In this document: positions 42,672-51,116 of the stretch, in pieces
Layout of the letters: each line of letters begins with the position of its first letter
Numbering within the stretch: the first letter of the stretch is position 1
NCBI GenBank assembly: GCA_002351725.1
Contig: DEHD01000013.1
Location: forward strand, 1-55,201
Direction of reading: 5' to 3'
From: Prevotella sp. UBA2809
GTDB lineage: Bacteria > Bacteroidota > Bacteroidia > Bacteroidales > Bacteroidaceae
DNA length: 55,201 nucleotides
Translations under genes and position numbers: made by a program
Notes under the pieces: model-generated
The model's input: only the letters and a program-made list of their open reading frames with translations
What the model was told of the DNA's origin: nothing
Database searches by the model: none

Positions 42672-44453
42672 TTAGTCCAATTTCAATACTGCAAGGAATG
42701 CCTTCTGAGGCACTTCCACATTTCCAATCTGTTTCATTCGTTTCTTGCCTCGTTTCTGTTTCTCAAGCAGCTTACGCTTACGGCTCACGTCACCACCATA
42801 ACACTTGGCGGTTACATCCTTACGCACCTGCTTTACTGTTTCGCGGGCAATAATCTTAGCACCGATAGCAGCCTGAATAGCGATATCAAACTGCTGACGA
42901 GGGATGAGCTCCTTCAGCTTCTCGCACATACGGCGTCCAAAGGTAACGGCATTGTCCTGATGAGTAAGTGTAGACAAAGCGTCGACAGGTTCACCATTAA
43001 GCAGGATATCGAGCTTAGCAAGCTTTGAAGGACGGAATCCTGCCAGATGATAATCGAACGATGCATATCCCTTAGAAACTGATTTCAGCTTATCGTAGAA
43101 GTCGATCACAATCTCACCAAGGGGCAGCATAAAGTGCAGTTCAATACGGTTACCGCTCACATACTGCTGGTCAATCAGCTCGCCGCGCTTGTCAAGACAC
43201 AGCGTCATGATAGGTCCGATATAATCGGCAGCAGTGATGATTGATGCACGGATATAAGGCTCCTCGATGTGCTCAATCATTGTCTGATCAGGCAGTCCTG
43301 AGGGGTTGTGCACCTCTTTTACCTCACCCTGCTTAGTGTAGCACATATAGCTTACGTTAGGCACGGTTGTGATAACATCCATATCAAACTCACGATCCAG
43401 TCGCTCCTGAACAATTTCCATGTGCAGAAGTCCAAGGAATCCGCAACGGAAACCGAATCCCAGAGCAACCGAAGACTCAGGCATGAATGTAAGCGAAGCA
43501 TCATTCAGCTGCAGCTTCTCGAGCGATGCACGAAGGTTCTCGTAGTCTGTAGGATCGATAGGATAAACGCCTGCGAACACCATAGGCTTAACCTCCTGGA
43601 ATCCCTCGATGGCAGCGCTACAAGGATTAGCAACATGAGTGATGGTATCACCCACCTTAACCTCCTTCGAGTTCTTAATACCGCTGATGATATAACCTAC
43701 ATCACCTGTCTTGAGCTCCTTACGTGGAATCATGTCCATCTTCAGCACTCCAATCTCGTCGGCATCGTACTCCATGCCTGTATTGAAGAACTTAACGTGA
43801 TCGCCGCTCTTGATAGAGCCGTTAACAATCTTGAAGTAAGCGATGATGCCACGGAATGAGTTGAACACCGAGTCGAAGATAAGCGCCTGAAGCGGAGCCT
43901 TCTCATCGCCAACGGGATGAGGAATCTTCTCTACAACAGCGTTAAGAATCTCCTCAACGCCCTCGCCAGTCTTACCCGATGCACGTATGATGTCAGAGCG
44001 ATCGCATCCGATAAGGTCGATGATCTCGTCTTCAACCTCATCAGGCATAGCACTCGGCATGTCAATCTTATTAATTACAGGGATAATCTCCAGATTATGG
44101 TCGATAGCCATGTAGAGATTAGAGATAGTCTGAGCCTGAACACCCTGAGTGGCATCAACCACCAGCAGAGCACCCTCGCAGGCAGCTATTGAGCGAGACA
44201 CCTCGTAAGAGAAGTCAACGTGTCCCGGAGTGTCAATGAGGTTCAGGATATACTTCTCGCCCTGATAAGTATATTCCATCTGGATGGCGTGACTCTTGAT
44301 GGTGATACCGCGCTCACGCTCCAGATCCATATCGTCAAGCATCTGTCCCTCAGTAACCTGTATGGTTTTAGTGTACTCAAGCAGTCGGTCTGCCAGAGTA
44401 GACTTGCCGTGGTCAATGTGGGCTATGATGCAGAAATTTCTTATATGATCCAT
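42672..44453 (-). CDS. lepA: Elongation factor 4 (LepA)
   Basis: GTPase of 593 residues that acts on the ribosome at the inner membrane and in initiation or back-translocation. G motifs: AHIDHGKST (about 10-18), DTPGHVD near 76 and NKID near 130. EF-G-like domains II, III and V follow, then the LepA-specific C-terminal domain with YASFDYHLAGFRPSKL near 475 and the basic end KRKLLEKQKRGKKRMKQ. Length is normal. A -7 element (TAACTTTG, 44477-44484) lies 23 bases upstream. Confidence 0.97.
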   Translation of the reverse strand: MDHIRNFCIIAHIDHGKSTLADRLLEYTKTIQVTEGQMLDDMDLERERGITIKSHAIQMEYTYQGEKYILNLIDTPGHVDFSYEVSRSIAACEGALLVVDATQGVQAQTISNLYMAIDHNLEIIPVINKIDMPSAMPDEVEDEIIDLIGCDRSDIIRASGKTGEGVEEILNAVVEKIPHPVGDEKAPLQALIFDSVFNSFRGIIAYFKIVNGSIKSGDHVKFFNTGMEYDADEIGVLKMDMIPRKELKTGDVGYIISGIKNSKEVKVGDTITHVANPCSAAIEGFQEVKPMVFAGVYPIDPTDYENLRASLEKLQLNDASLTFMPESSVALGFGFRCGFLGLLHMEIVQERLDREFDMDVITTVPNVSYMCYTKQGEVKEVHNPSGLPDQTMIEHIEEPYIRASIITAADYIGPIMTLCLDKRGELIDQQYVSGNRIELHFMLPLGEIVIDFYDKLKSVSKGYASFDYHLAGFRPSKLAKLDILLNGEPVDALSTLTHQDNAVTFGRRMCEKLKELIPRQQFDIAIQAAIGAKIIARETVKQVRKDVTAKCYGGDVSRKRKLLEKQKRGKKRMKQIGNVEVPQKAFLAVLKLD

Positions 44454-44555
44454 TAATATATCTATGCTTTAAGGTGCAAAGTTACAAAAAAAGTCTCGAA
44501 AATCGCATTATTTTGCTTTTTTTTGTATCTTTGCAGCCAAAAAATAGCATTCATT

Positions 44556-44942
44556 ATGAAAAAGTATTGGATAATAGCAATAATTGCTCTCATGTTTACC
44601 GCTTGTCAGGAGAGTCTTGAAGACAAGTGCGAACGCGACTCAAAAGAATACACCCGAAAGCATTGTCCCACGGCTATCGACGACTATACCATCATCGATT
44701 CGCTCACTTTCGATCGAGCCACTCACACCATACATTATTATTATCGTCTCACTGGTGTAGCCGATGAAGAGAAGGCAATAAAAGACATCGATGCTGTAGG
44801 AACGCTTAAGCAGTCGCTTAAGAATTCCACCAGTGTTAAGACCTATAAGGACAATAAGTACCGCTTTGCGTATACCTATCGTTCGGATAAGGATCCAAAT
44901 AAAATTCTGTTAGAAGTGGTTTTCACAGATAAAGATTACTAA
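44556..44942 (+). CDS. Small putative lipoprotein
   Basis: Protein of 128 residues. The ATG at 44556 is chosen because it opens a lipoprotein signal with Cys near 16 (MFTAC). The mature part has CERDSKEYTRKHCP, with two Cys that may pair, then beta-like segments (THTIHYYYRLTG, KYRFAYTYRS). No family is recognised. A -7 element (TATCTTTG, 44526-44533) is back to back with that of lepA in the 102-base divergent gap. It ends at a strong bidirectional terminator. Confidence 0.75.
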   Translation: MKKYWIIAIIALMFTACQESLEDKCERDSKEYTRKHCPTAIDDYTIIDSLTFDRATHTIHYYYRLTGVADEEKAIKDIDAVGTLKQSLKNSTSVKTYKDNKYRFAYTYRSDKDPNKILLEVVFTDKDY

Positions 44943-44980
44943 AAAGAAATCCCCGCCTTCATCAAGCGGGGATTCTTTTT
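44941..44980. terminator. Bidirectional terminator between lipoprotein and yebC genes
   Basis: AATCCCCGC (44948-44956) pairs with GCGGGGATT (44966-44974) around a 9-base loop, with an A run before and CTTTTT after. It serves both converging genes. Confidence 0.9.
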
Positions 44981-44981
44981 A

Positions 44982-45719
44982 TTATTCAGCTACCTCTTCA
45001 GGTTTCATGTTTGTGTAAACTGTCTGAACATCATCGAAGTCCTCCAGTTTCTCTATCATCTTGTCGATGGTCTCACGCTGCTCAGGAGTTACGTCCTTCA
45101 GATCGTTAGGAATACGAGTGAACTCAGCACCTGTCACCTCGAAACCATTCTCCTCAAGGTGCTTCTGGATAGCACCGAAGCTTGAAGGATCGCCATAGAT
45201 GGTGATGCTGTTCTCCTCCTCGTCCTCGTCGAACTCGTCCTCTACTCCGTAGTCAATCAGGTCGAGAATCAACTCGTCCATATCCAGACCGTCCTTCTTC
45301 TTGAAGGTGAACACGCTCTTGTGGTCGAACAGGAAGCTCAGTGAGCCCTGTGTACCCAGGTTACCATTGAACTTGTTGAATACTGAACGAACGTCACCAA
45401 CGGTACGTGTGGTGTTATCTGTCAGAGTCTCAACAAAGATAGCGATTCCGTGAGGACCGTATCCCTCGTATGTCACCTCCTTATAGTCGCTCTGGTCTTT
45501 ACCCATTGCGTTCTTGATAGCACGCTCGATGTTATCCTTTGGCATGTTCTCACGCTTAGCATTAGCGATGATAGCACGCAGTGAAGGATTGTTCTCAGGC
45601 TCTGGACCACCAGCCTTCACGGCAATAGCGATCTGTTTACCAATCTTAGTAAATGTCTTGGCCATGTGGCCCCATCGCTTCAGCTTTGTAGCTTTACGAT
45701 ATTCAAATGCTCTTCCCAT
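44982..45719 (-). CDS. YebC/PmpR-family protein
   Basis: Protein of 245 residues. The N-terminus (MGRAFEYRKATKLKRWGHMAKTF, given in part) and the NPSLRAIIANAKRENMPKDN segment near 45 are the family marks; three domains and normal length. YebC proteins are described as transcription factors or, more recently, as translation factors that help ribosomes through Pro runs. It follows pheT after a 44-base gap with 8-base units and may be cotranscribed with it. Confidence 0.93.
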   Translation of the reverse strand: MGRAFEYRKATKLKRWGHMAKTFTKIGKQIAIAVKAGGPEPENNPSLRAIIANAKRENMPKDNIERAIKNAMGKDQSDYKEVTYEGYGPHGIAIFVETLTDNTTRTVGDVRSVFNKFNGNLGTQGSLSFLFDHKSVFTFKKKDGLDMDELILDLIDYGVEDEFDEDEEENSITIYGDPSSFGAIQKHLEENGFEVTGAEFTRIPNDLKDVTPEQRETIDKMIEKLEDFDDVQTVYTNMKPEEVAE

Positions 45720-45730
45720 ATATTATTTTA

Positions 45731-45754
45731 ATTTAAAAATTCAAAAATTTAGAA
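45731..45754. repeat. Three 8-base tandem units between pheT and yebC
   Basis: ATTTAAAA, ATTCAAAA and ATTTAGAA follow without gaps in the 44-base junction. Confidence 0.6.
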
Positions 45755-45763
45755 ATGTAACAA

Positions 45764-48226
45764 TTAGCGGAGCTCAGCATTGAGTTGCTTCTTGATGTTT
45801 GCTATCAGCTTGTTCATGATAGCCTCAATCTGCTTGTCACCCATGGTCTTCTCCTCGTCCTGAAGAATGAAGTTTACAGCGTAGCTCTTCTTGCCGGCAG
45901 GCAGCTTGTCGCCCTCGTAAACGTCGAACAGCTCAACCTTCTTCAGCAATTTCTTCTCTGTCTGACGTGCTATCTGCTCAATCTGAGCAAACTCTACGCT
46001 GTTGTCAACCAGCAGAGCCAGGTCACGACTAACAGCAGGGAACTTAGGCACCTCAGTGTAGAGCACCTCGTTCTTCTTGATAACCTTCATCAGTGCTGTC
46101 CAGTTAAGCTCTGCGTAGAACACAGGAGCATCGAGTCCGAACTGCTTCTGAAGCTTCTTAGCGATGATACCCATCTCGATGAGCTTCTTACCACCACGGT
46201 TCTCGATAGTGAGACCAGCTGAGAATATATCGCTCTCGCTCTTCTTGCGAACAATCATACCTGGCTTAACACCGATACGACGAAGGATGTTCTCAACATA
46301 GGCACTCAGCTCGTAGAAGCTGCTCTCCTCGTTAGCATGCGCCCAAGAGCCCTCAACGCGCTTACCTGTAATCCACAAGCCACAGTGATACTGCTCCTTG
46401 TAAGCCTGCATAGGATCATCGAGGTTCTCCTTCTGAGGATCGAATGTGTAAACATTACCAAACTCGAAGAAACGCAGGTTACCACGCTTACGGTTCACGT
46501 TGTGCTGGATGCTCTCAAGACCACCATACAACAGTGTCTGGCGCATCACATTCAAATCGGTACTCAGTGGGTTCATAACCTTCACGCAGTTCTCTGCAGG
46601 GAATGATGCGCTGCCCTCATAATAAGCACCCTTAGTCAGCGAGTTGTTCAGAATCTCGTTGAATCCCTCGCCTACCAGCTGTTCGCTAACCAGATTAGCC
46701 AGTTTGTGCTTCTGGTCCTCGTCGCCTTTGATAACCAGACTGCTCTTCAGCTGTGTAGGAATCTCAACATTGTTATATCCGTAGATACGCAGGATGTCCT
46801 CAACCACATCGCAAGGACGGGTCACGTCAACACGATAAGCTGGAATCTCAAGTTTCAAGCCCTCTGCTGTCTCCTCGAGAACCTTCATCTCCAGACTCTC
46901 GCAGATGCTCTTGATTTTCTCTACAGGAATATCCTTACCCACCAAGTCGTGTACATATTTATATGTGAGGTCAACCACAACGTTCTTCATAGGCTCTGGA
47001 TAAACATCACAAATCTCCATGCTTACCTTACCACCAGCCAGCTCCTTACACAGAATAGCAGCCTGCTGCAGGGCGTAGATGGTTCCGTTTGGATCAACGC
47101 CACGCTCAAAGCGGAAGCTTGCATCAGTGCTCAGTCCATGACGACGAGCGCTCTTGCGGATCCATGTTGGATGGAAGTAGGCACTCTCAAGCACAACGTT
47201 CTTTGTTGTCTCGTAAGTACCGCTACCCTTACCGCCAAACACACCAGCGATACACATTGGGTCCTCCTCGTTGCAGATAGCCAGATCGCGATCGCTCAGC
47301 TTGTGCTCCTCGCCATCCAGAGTCTGGAATGGAGTTCCGTCAGGCATGGTCTTAACCACAATCTTGTGGCCCTTCACCATGTCGGCATCGAATGTGTGCA
47401 GAGGCTGTCCGTAAGCCATCATCACGTAGTTAGTGATATCCACGATGTTATTGATAGGACGCAAGCCGATAGTGTTCAGCTTGTTCTTAAGCCACTCAGG
47501 ACTCTCCTTAACCTCGCAGTCGGTCACGCTTACGCAAGCATAACGCTTACATGCCTCAGTATTCTCAATCTTCACCTCGATAGGCAAATCGTGATTGTCT
47601 ACTGTAAATGCAGAGCAGTCAGGGCGATGCATCTTTGTCTCGTAGCCATTGCTCTTGAGCCATGCATACAGGTCGCGTGCCACACCCCAGTGACTCAGTC
47701 CGTCAGCACGGTTAGCGGTGATGTCAACCTCGATAAGCCAGTCGCTCTCCAGATTGTAGTACTCAGCAGCAGGAGTTCCTACTACTGCATCCTCAGGCAG
47801 AACAATGATACCATCGTGACTTGTGCCCACGCCAATCTCGTCTTCAGCGCAGATCATACCGTTACTCTCTACACCGCGGAGCTTCGACTTCTTGATTACA
47901 AACTCCTTATCACCATCGTAGAGCACACAGCCCAGATCAGCAACAATAACCTTCTGACCTGCAGCAACGTTAGGAGCACCACAAACAATCTGTGATGGCT
48001 CGCCCTTGCCCAGATCAACTGTTGTTACATGCAGATGGTCGCTATTTGGGTGAGCCTCGCAAGTAAGAACCTTACCTACGTACAGACCCTTCAGTCCACC
48101 TTTAATACTCTGTACTTCTTCCAATGCGTCGACCTCAAGACCTGTTGACGTAAGTGCATCAGCTACCTGCTGAGCTGTCAGGTCGAAATCAACGTATTCC
48201 TTCAACCATTTGTAGGAAATATTCAT
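45764..48226 (-). CDS. pheT: Phenylalanine-tRNA ligase beta subunit
   Basis: Protein of 820 residues; with PheS it charges tRNA-Phe. Domains in order: the tRNA-binding EMAP-like domain (about 40-150, GKVLTCEAHPNSDHLHV), B3/B4 editing region (RPINNIVDITNYVM near 265), B5 (about 405-470), catalytic-like core and the C-terminal ferredoxin-fold anticodon domain (about 725-820, KFPAVSRDLALLVD). Length is normal. pheS is not in the window. A consensus promoter lies at 48271-48302. Confidence 0.97.
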   Translation of the reverse strand: MNISYKWLKEYVDFDLTAQQVADALTSTGLEVDALEEVQSIKGGLKGLYVGKVLTCEAHPNSDHLHVTTVDLGKGEPSQIVCGAPNVAAGQKVIVADLGCVLYDGDKEFVIKKSKLRGVESNGMICAEDEIGVGTSHDGIIVLPEDAVVGTPAAEYYNLESDWLIEVDITANRADGLSHWGVARDLYAWLKSNGYETKMHRPDCSAFTVDNHDLPIEVKIENTEACKRYACVSVTDCEVKESPEWLKNKLNTIGLRPINNIVDITNYVMMAYGQPLHTFDADMVKGHKIVVKTMPDGTPFQTLDGEEHKLSDRDLAICNEEDPMCIAGVFGGKGSGTYETTKNVVLESAYFHPTWIRKSARRHGLSTDASFRFERGVDPNGTIYALQQAAILCKELAGGKVSMEICDVYPEPMKNVVVDLTYKYVHDLVGKDIPVEKIKSICESLEMKVLEETAEGLKLEIPAYRVDVTRPCDVVEDILRIYGYNNVEIPTQLKSSLVIKGDEDQKHKLANLVSEQLVGEGFNEILNNSLTKGAYYEGSASFPAENCVKVMNPLSTDLNVMRQTLLYGGLESIQHNVNRKRGNLRFFEFGNVYTFDPQKENLDDPMQAYKEQYHCGLWITGKRVEGSWAHANEESSFYELSAYVENILRRIGVKPGMIVRKKSESDIFSAGLTIENRGGKKLIEMGIIAKKLQKQFGLDAPVFYAELNWTALMKVIKKNEVLYTEVPKFPAVSRDLALLVDNSVEFAQIEQIARQTEKKLLKKVELFDVYEGDKLPAGKKSYAVNFILQDEEKTMGDKQIEAIMNKLIANIKKQLNAELR

Positions 48227-48270
48227 TATACCAAATCTTTAGTAATTACTATCTTTGAAATTTCAGGGTG

Positions 48271-48302
48271 CAAAGGTAGTAAAAAAATGGTATATCAACA
48301 AA
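48271..48302 (-). promoter_or_regulatory. pheT promoter
   Basis: On the minus strand TTTG (48299-48302), a 20-base gap and TACCTTTG (48271-48278) match the consensus exactly. Leader about 38 bases. Confidence 0.75.
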
Positions 48303-48317
48303 TTTTTCCCGCAAAAT

Positions 48318-48938
48318 CTACTCAATACACTTCATTAAAAAGTCTACAGCGCCGTTTATGCCGAATTTTCGCACATCCAGACAGATATCATAGTTGCGAG
48401 CATCGGTCCAATCCTTGCCTGTAAATGTCTTAGTGTATAACTCTCTACTATAGTCGTTGTCAACCACCATAGCAGCGGCATCTCTAAGGTCGAGATCGTA
48501 CTTCTGGGCTATGCGGCGCTTGCGACAATCCTCAGTGCTGTGAATGAAGATTTTCAGTGCATTAGGATGATTCTCGAAGATGTGGAATCCGCATCGTCCC
48601 ACTATCACGCAGCTCTCTTTCGATGCTATCTGCCTGATAGCTTCACACTGTGCTTCAAACAGCTCGTGCGAAGTCTGATCCTGCTCAGCTCCGTCGTACT
48701 CTGCCTTAGCCATGTAGTTACGATAGAAGTTGGTGAAATCGTCACGCCACAAAGGGTTGCGTGCCTCAATCTTCTCCATTGCCTCTTCTACCACTTGGTT
48801 TCTCTTAGCCACTTCGTTAAGAATCTGCTTGTCAAGCAACTTAACGTCCAATCTTCGTGCCAGTTCAGCGCCGATCTCATGACCGCCCGTTCCGAACTGT
48901 CGGCTGATTGTAATAACAAATTTTTCCTCCCTATTCAT
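48318..48938 (-). CDS. Cytidylate kinase-like protein
   Basis: Protein of 206 residues of the cytidylate kinase-like family (not the main CMP kinase). The N-terminal ITISRQFGTGGHEIGAELARRL (here given in part as the family mark) is a P-loop variant, followed by a kinase lid region with RKRRIAQKYDL near 138 and DYSRELYTKTFTGKDW near 165. The phosphate acceptor is unknown. It has its own consensus promoter and a leader of about 35 bases. Confidence 0.88.
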   Translation of the reverse strand: MNREEKFVITISRQFGTGGHEIGAELARRLDVKLLDKQILNEVAKRNQVVEEAMEKIEARNPLWRDDFTNFYRNYMAKAEYDGAEQDQTSHELFEAQCEAIRQIASKESCVIVGRCGFHIFENHPNALKIFIHSTEDCRKRRIAQKYDLDLRDAAAMVVDNDYSRELYTKTFTGKDWTDARNYDICLDVRKFGINGAVDFLMKCIE

Positions 48939-48979
48939 ATTCGTTCCGATTTTTAGTTAATAGATTCTTTTTACTGCTG

Positions 48980-49011
48980 CAAATATAAAAAAAAGATTTG
49001 GAATCTCCAAA
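48980..49011 (-). promoter_or_regulatory. Promoter of the cytidylate kinase-like gene
   Basis: On the minus strand TTTG (49008-49011), a 20-base gap and TATATTTG (48980-48987) match the consensus. Confidence 0.7.
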
Positions 49012-49029
49012 CCTTTTTTGCTTTTTTTT

Positions 49030-49094
49030 GCAACGGACTACAGGACTTAAGGACATTTTTGCTAATCAGTCCTTTTAGTCCTTTAGTCCGTTGC
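49030..49094. repeat. Long imperfect palindrome over the 3' end of the FAD protein gene
   Basis: A 25-base arm (49030-49054) pairs with 49069-49094 with few mismatches around a 14-base loop. Each arm holds three copies of GGACT spaced by 8 or 9 bases. The stop codon of the FAD oxidoreductase and its last five codons lie in one arm. No T run follows on the minus strand, so it is not a standard terminator. Confidence 0.65.
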
Positions 49095-50691
49095 TAGAAA
49101 TATATGCAGCAGCGGCTTCAGCGCAGCGTTCTCCATCAACGCCAGCCGAGACGATGCCACCTGCATATCCGGCTCCTTCGCCACAAGGGAAAAGTCCCTG
49201 AACGCTAACATGTTGCAGCGTTTCCTTATCGCGAATTATACGCACCGGACTGCTTGTTCTCGTCTCCACCGCTATCATCACAGCCTCGTTAGTCAGGAAT
49301 CCGTGAGCACTCTTTCCAAAGGCCTTGAATCCCTGTTGCAGTCTGTGCGAAATCATCTTAGGCATCCAGAAGTGCAACGGACTCGAAATCAATCCAGGAG
49401 CATACGACGACTTAGGCAAATCGTAGCTCAGTTTGCCGTTCACAAAGTCCACCATTCTCTGTGCGGGAGCAGTCTGCTTCATGTTTCCCTGCTGCCAGCA
49501 CATCTTCTCCAGTTCCTCCTGGAACGCCATCACCTTCAGCGCAGGTTCTGCATTATCGCATCTTTCCATTTTTGCATTGTCCAGATCCTCTGGACGCACT
49601 TCTACCACCATTCCCGAGTTGCTCCACGCTGTTCCTCGATTAGCAGGACTCATACCGTTCACCACAATCTGCTCCTTATCCGTAGCAGCAGGAATCACGA
49701 ATCCACCAGGACACATACAGAACGAGTAAACGCCACGTCCGTCAACCTGTGTCACCATCGAGTACTCAGCAGCAGGCAGCCATCTGCCCCTACCTTGTTT
49801 ATTATGGTATTGTATCTGGTCAATCAGCTGCGAAGGATGCTCCAGTCGCACACCTACGGCGATACCCTTTGCCTCAATCTCAATCTTAGCCTCTGCCAGA
49901 TACCTATATACATCGCGCGCAGAGTGTCCCGTAGCCAGTATAACGGGGCCATTAAATTGGTGTTGGCTGTTAGGTGTTGGGCGTTGGCTAATAGCTTCTA
50001 CACCTATCACCTTACATCCATCACCCAAAATCAAACGTGTCATGCGCGTTTGAAAGTGCACCTCTCCGCCACACCGTATGATGGTGTTACGCATAGCCTC
50101 GATAACCTTTGGCAATCTGTCTGTTCCGATATGCGGATGAGCATCAGCCAGAATAGCCGTAGATGCACCATGCTGACAGAACACGTTCAGAATCTTTTCG
50201 ATGTTTCCACGCTTTTTCGAGCGAGTGTACAGCTTACCATCAGAGTAAGCACCTGCACCACCCTCTCCGAAGCAATAGTTACTCTCAGCATCTACCTGCT
50301 GCGTCCTACTGATGTTTGCCAGATCCTTTTTGCGCTCGTGCACGTCCTTACCACGCTCCAGCACAATAGGACGCAGTCCAAGCTCGATAAGTCGCAGAGC
50401 AGCAAACAGTCCACCAGGACCTGCACCCACAACTATCACCTGCGGCTTACCCTCCACATTTGGGTATTCCGTATGCTGATATACATCGTCGGTAGGCATC
50501 TCGTTTACGTATGCGTGTACCTTAAGATTAACAAAAATCTGTCGCTGTCTGGCATCGATACTTCGTTTCAGTATTCTTATGTCGTTGATGGTCCTTGCGT
50601 CCAGCCCGTCTTCATCAGCCAGGTAAGCTTTTAGTCTGTCTTCCTGTGCTGCCACTTCGGGCCTTACTCTTATCTGATATTCTTTAATCAT
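49075..50691 (-). CDS. NAD(P)/FAD-dependent oxidoreductase
   Basis: Protein of 538 residues. After an N-terminal region of about 85 residues comes the dinucleotide motif VVGAGPGGLFAALRLIELG (about 88-106), then ESNYCFGEGGAGAYSDGKL near 140, CMCPGGFV near 330 and a C-terminal FPCGEGAGYAGGI (about 505-517) that closes the FAD site. It resembles the large uncharacterised flavoprotein dehydrogenases. Substrate unknown. The ATG at 50691 follows the -7 element by 4 bases, so the mRNA is probably leaderless. A Pro/Asn/Gln-rich insert near residue 237 is encoded by 7-base units; the last residues come from a palindromic repeat. Confidence 0.9.
   Translation of the reverse strand: MIKEYQIRVRPEVAAQEDRLKAYLADEDGLDARTINDIRILKRSIDARQRQIFVNLKVHAYVNEMPTDDVYQHTEYPNVEGKPQVIVVGAGPGGLFAALRLIELGLRPIVLERGKDVHERKKDLANISRTQQVDAESNYCFGEGGAGAYSDGKLYTRSKKRGNIEKILNVFCQHGASTAILADAHPHIGTDRLPKVIEAMRNTIIRCGGEVHFQTRMTRLILGDGCKVIGVEAISQRPTPNSQHQFNGPVILATGHSARDVYRYLAEAKIEIEAKGIAVGVRLEHPSQLIDQIQYHNKQGRGRWLPAAEYSMVTQVDGRGVYSFCMCPGGFVIPAATDKEQIVVNGMSPANRGTAWSNSGMVVEVRPEDLDNAKMERCDNAEPALKVMAFQEELEKMCWQQGNMKQTAPAQRMVDFVNGKLSYDLPKSSYAPGLISSPLHFWMPKMISHRLQQGFKAFGKSAHGFLTNEAVMIAVETRTSSPVRIIRDKETLQHVSVQGLFPCGEGAGYAGGIVSAGVDGERCAEAAAAYISSNGLKD
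49958..49992. repeat. Five 7-base tandem units inside the FAD protein gene
   Basis: TGGTGTT, GGCTGTT, AGGTGTT, GGGCGTT and GGCTAAT follow one another in frame. On the coding strand they specify a short linker, SQRPTPNSQH. Confidence 0.6.
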
Positions 50692-50695
50692 GGTG

Positions 50696-50727
50696 CAAAG
50701 GTAATCACTTTCTGATAATAATGCAAG
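50696..50727 (-). promoter_or_regulatory. Promoter of the FAD oxidoreductase gene, leaderless layout
   Basis: On the minus strand CTTG (50724-50727), a 20-base gap and TACCTTTG (50696-50703). Only 4 bases separate the -7 box from the ATG. Confidence 0.6.
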
Positions 50728-50827
50728 AAAAAAAGCATATTTTTGATGCAATCACTTGATATGAATCAAGCAGATTGTAAGAAACTCAGAAAAATATGCA
50801 TTTAGAGTGAAAAAACTACAATAAAAA

Positions 50828-50859
50828 TTTGGTGGGCTCGAATAAAACTACTACCTTTG
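50828..50859 (+). promoter_or_regulatory. tRNA-Lys promoter
   Basis: TTTG (50828-50831), a 20-base gap and TACCTTTG (50852-50859) match the Bacteroidetes consensus exactly. The mature tRNA starts 23 bases after the -7 box. Confidence 0.8.
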
Positions 50860-50881
50860 CACCCGCAAAACCAAAAACGAT

Positions 50882-50957
50882 GCACCCGTAGCTCAGTTGG
50901 TAGAGCACCTGACTCTTAATCAGGGTGTCCAGAGTTCGAGCCTCTGCGGGTGTACCA
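50882..50957 (+). tRNA. tRNA-Lys (anticodon CTT)
   Basis: A 76-base cloverleaf. Acceptor arms GCACCCG and CGGGTGT pair with one G-U pair at the end; the D arm has AGCTCAGTTGGTAGAGC; the anticodon stem CCTGA/TCAGG carries CTCTTAA with CTT at 50915-50917; the T arm is CAGAG TTCGAGC CTCTG. CCA is encoded (50955-50957). It has a consensus promoter and a terminator. Its 3' end is the integration point of the island to the right, and the last 16 bases are repeated at 53775-53790. Confidence 0.96.
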
Positions 50958-50996
50958 AAAGCAAAAGAGATAAGCCGAAAAACTTATCTCTTTTTT
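50942..50996 (+). repeat. attL-like direct repeat: tRNA-Lys 3' end plus terminator
   Basis: These 55 bases recur at 53775-53829 with one mismatch (C at 50975, T at 53808). The copy includes the 3' 16 bases of the tRNA and the whole terminator stem. Such duplications arise when an element integrates at a tRNA 3' end. Confidence 0.85.
50963..50994. terminator. tRNA-Lys terminator
   Basis: Twelve bases (50963-50974) pair perfectly with 50983-50994 around an 8-base loop, followed by three more T. It can also end the converging island operon. It is duplicated at the other island end. Confidence 0.85.
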
Positions 50997-51116
50997 TGTT
51001 TTAAACAAATTAAACAATCATGTATATGTCCATACTCTTTAATATACTATCATACATCTGAGGTACCCAACGGATTATTGAAGCCATGATTCCTATAGTA
51101 TTCTTCATAGTTCAAT

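Noticed and set aside
46706..47995. 429-codon open frame antisense to pheT
   Set aside because: Fully opposite pheT, low-complexity Leu/His/Thr-rich translation, no start context or family.
49210..50634. 474-codon open frame antisense to the FAD oxidoreductase
   Set aside because: Opposite a gene with clear FAD motifs; translation is Ser/His/Leu-rich without domains.
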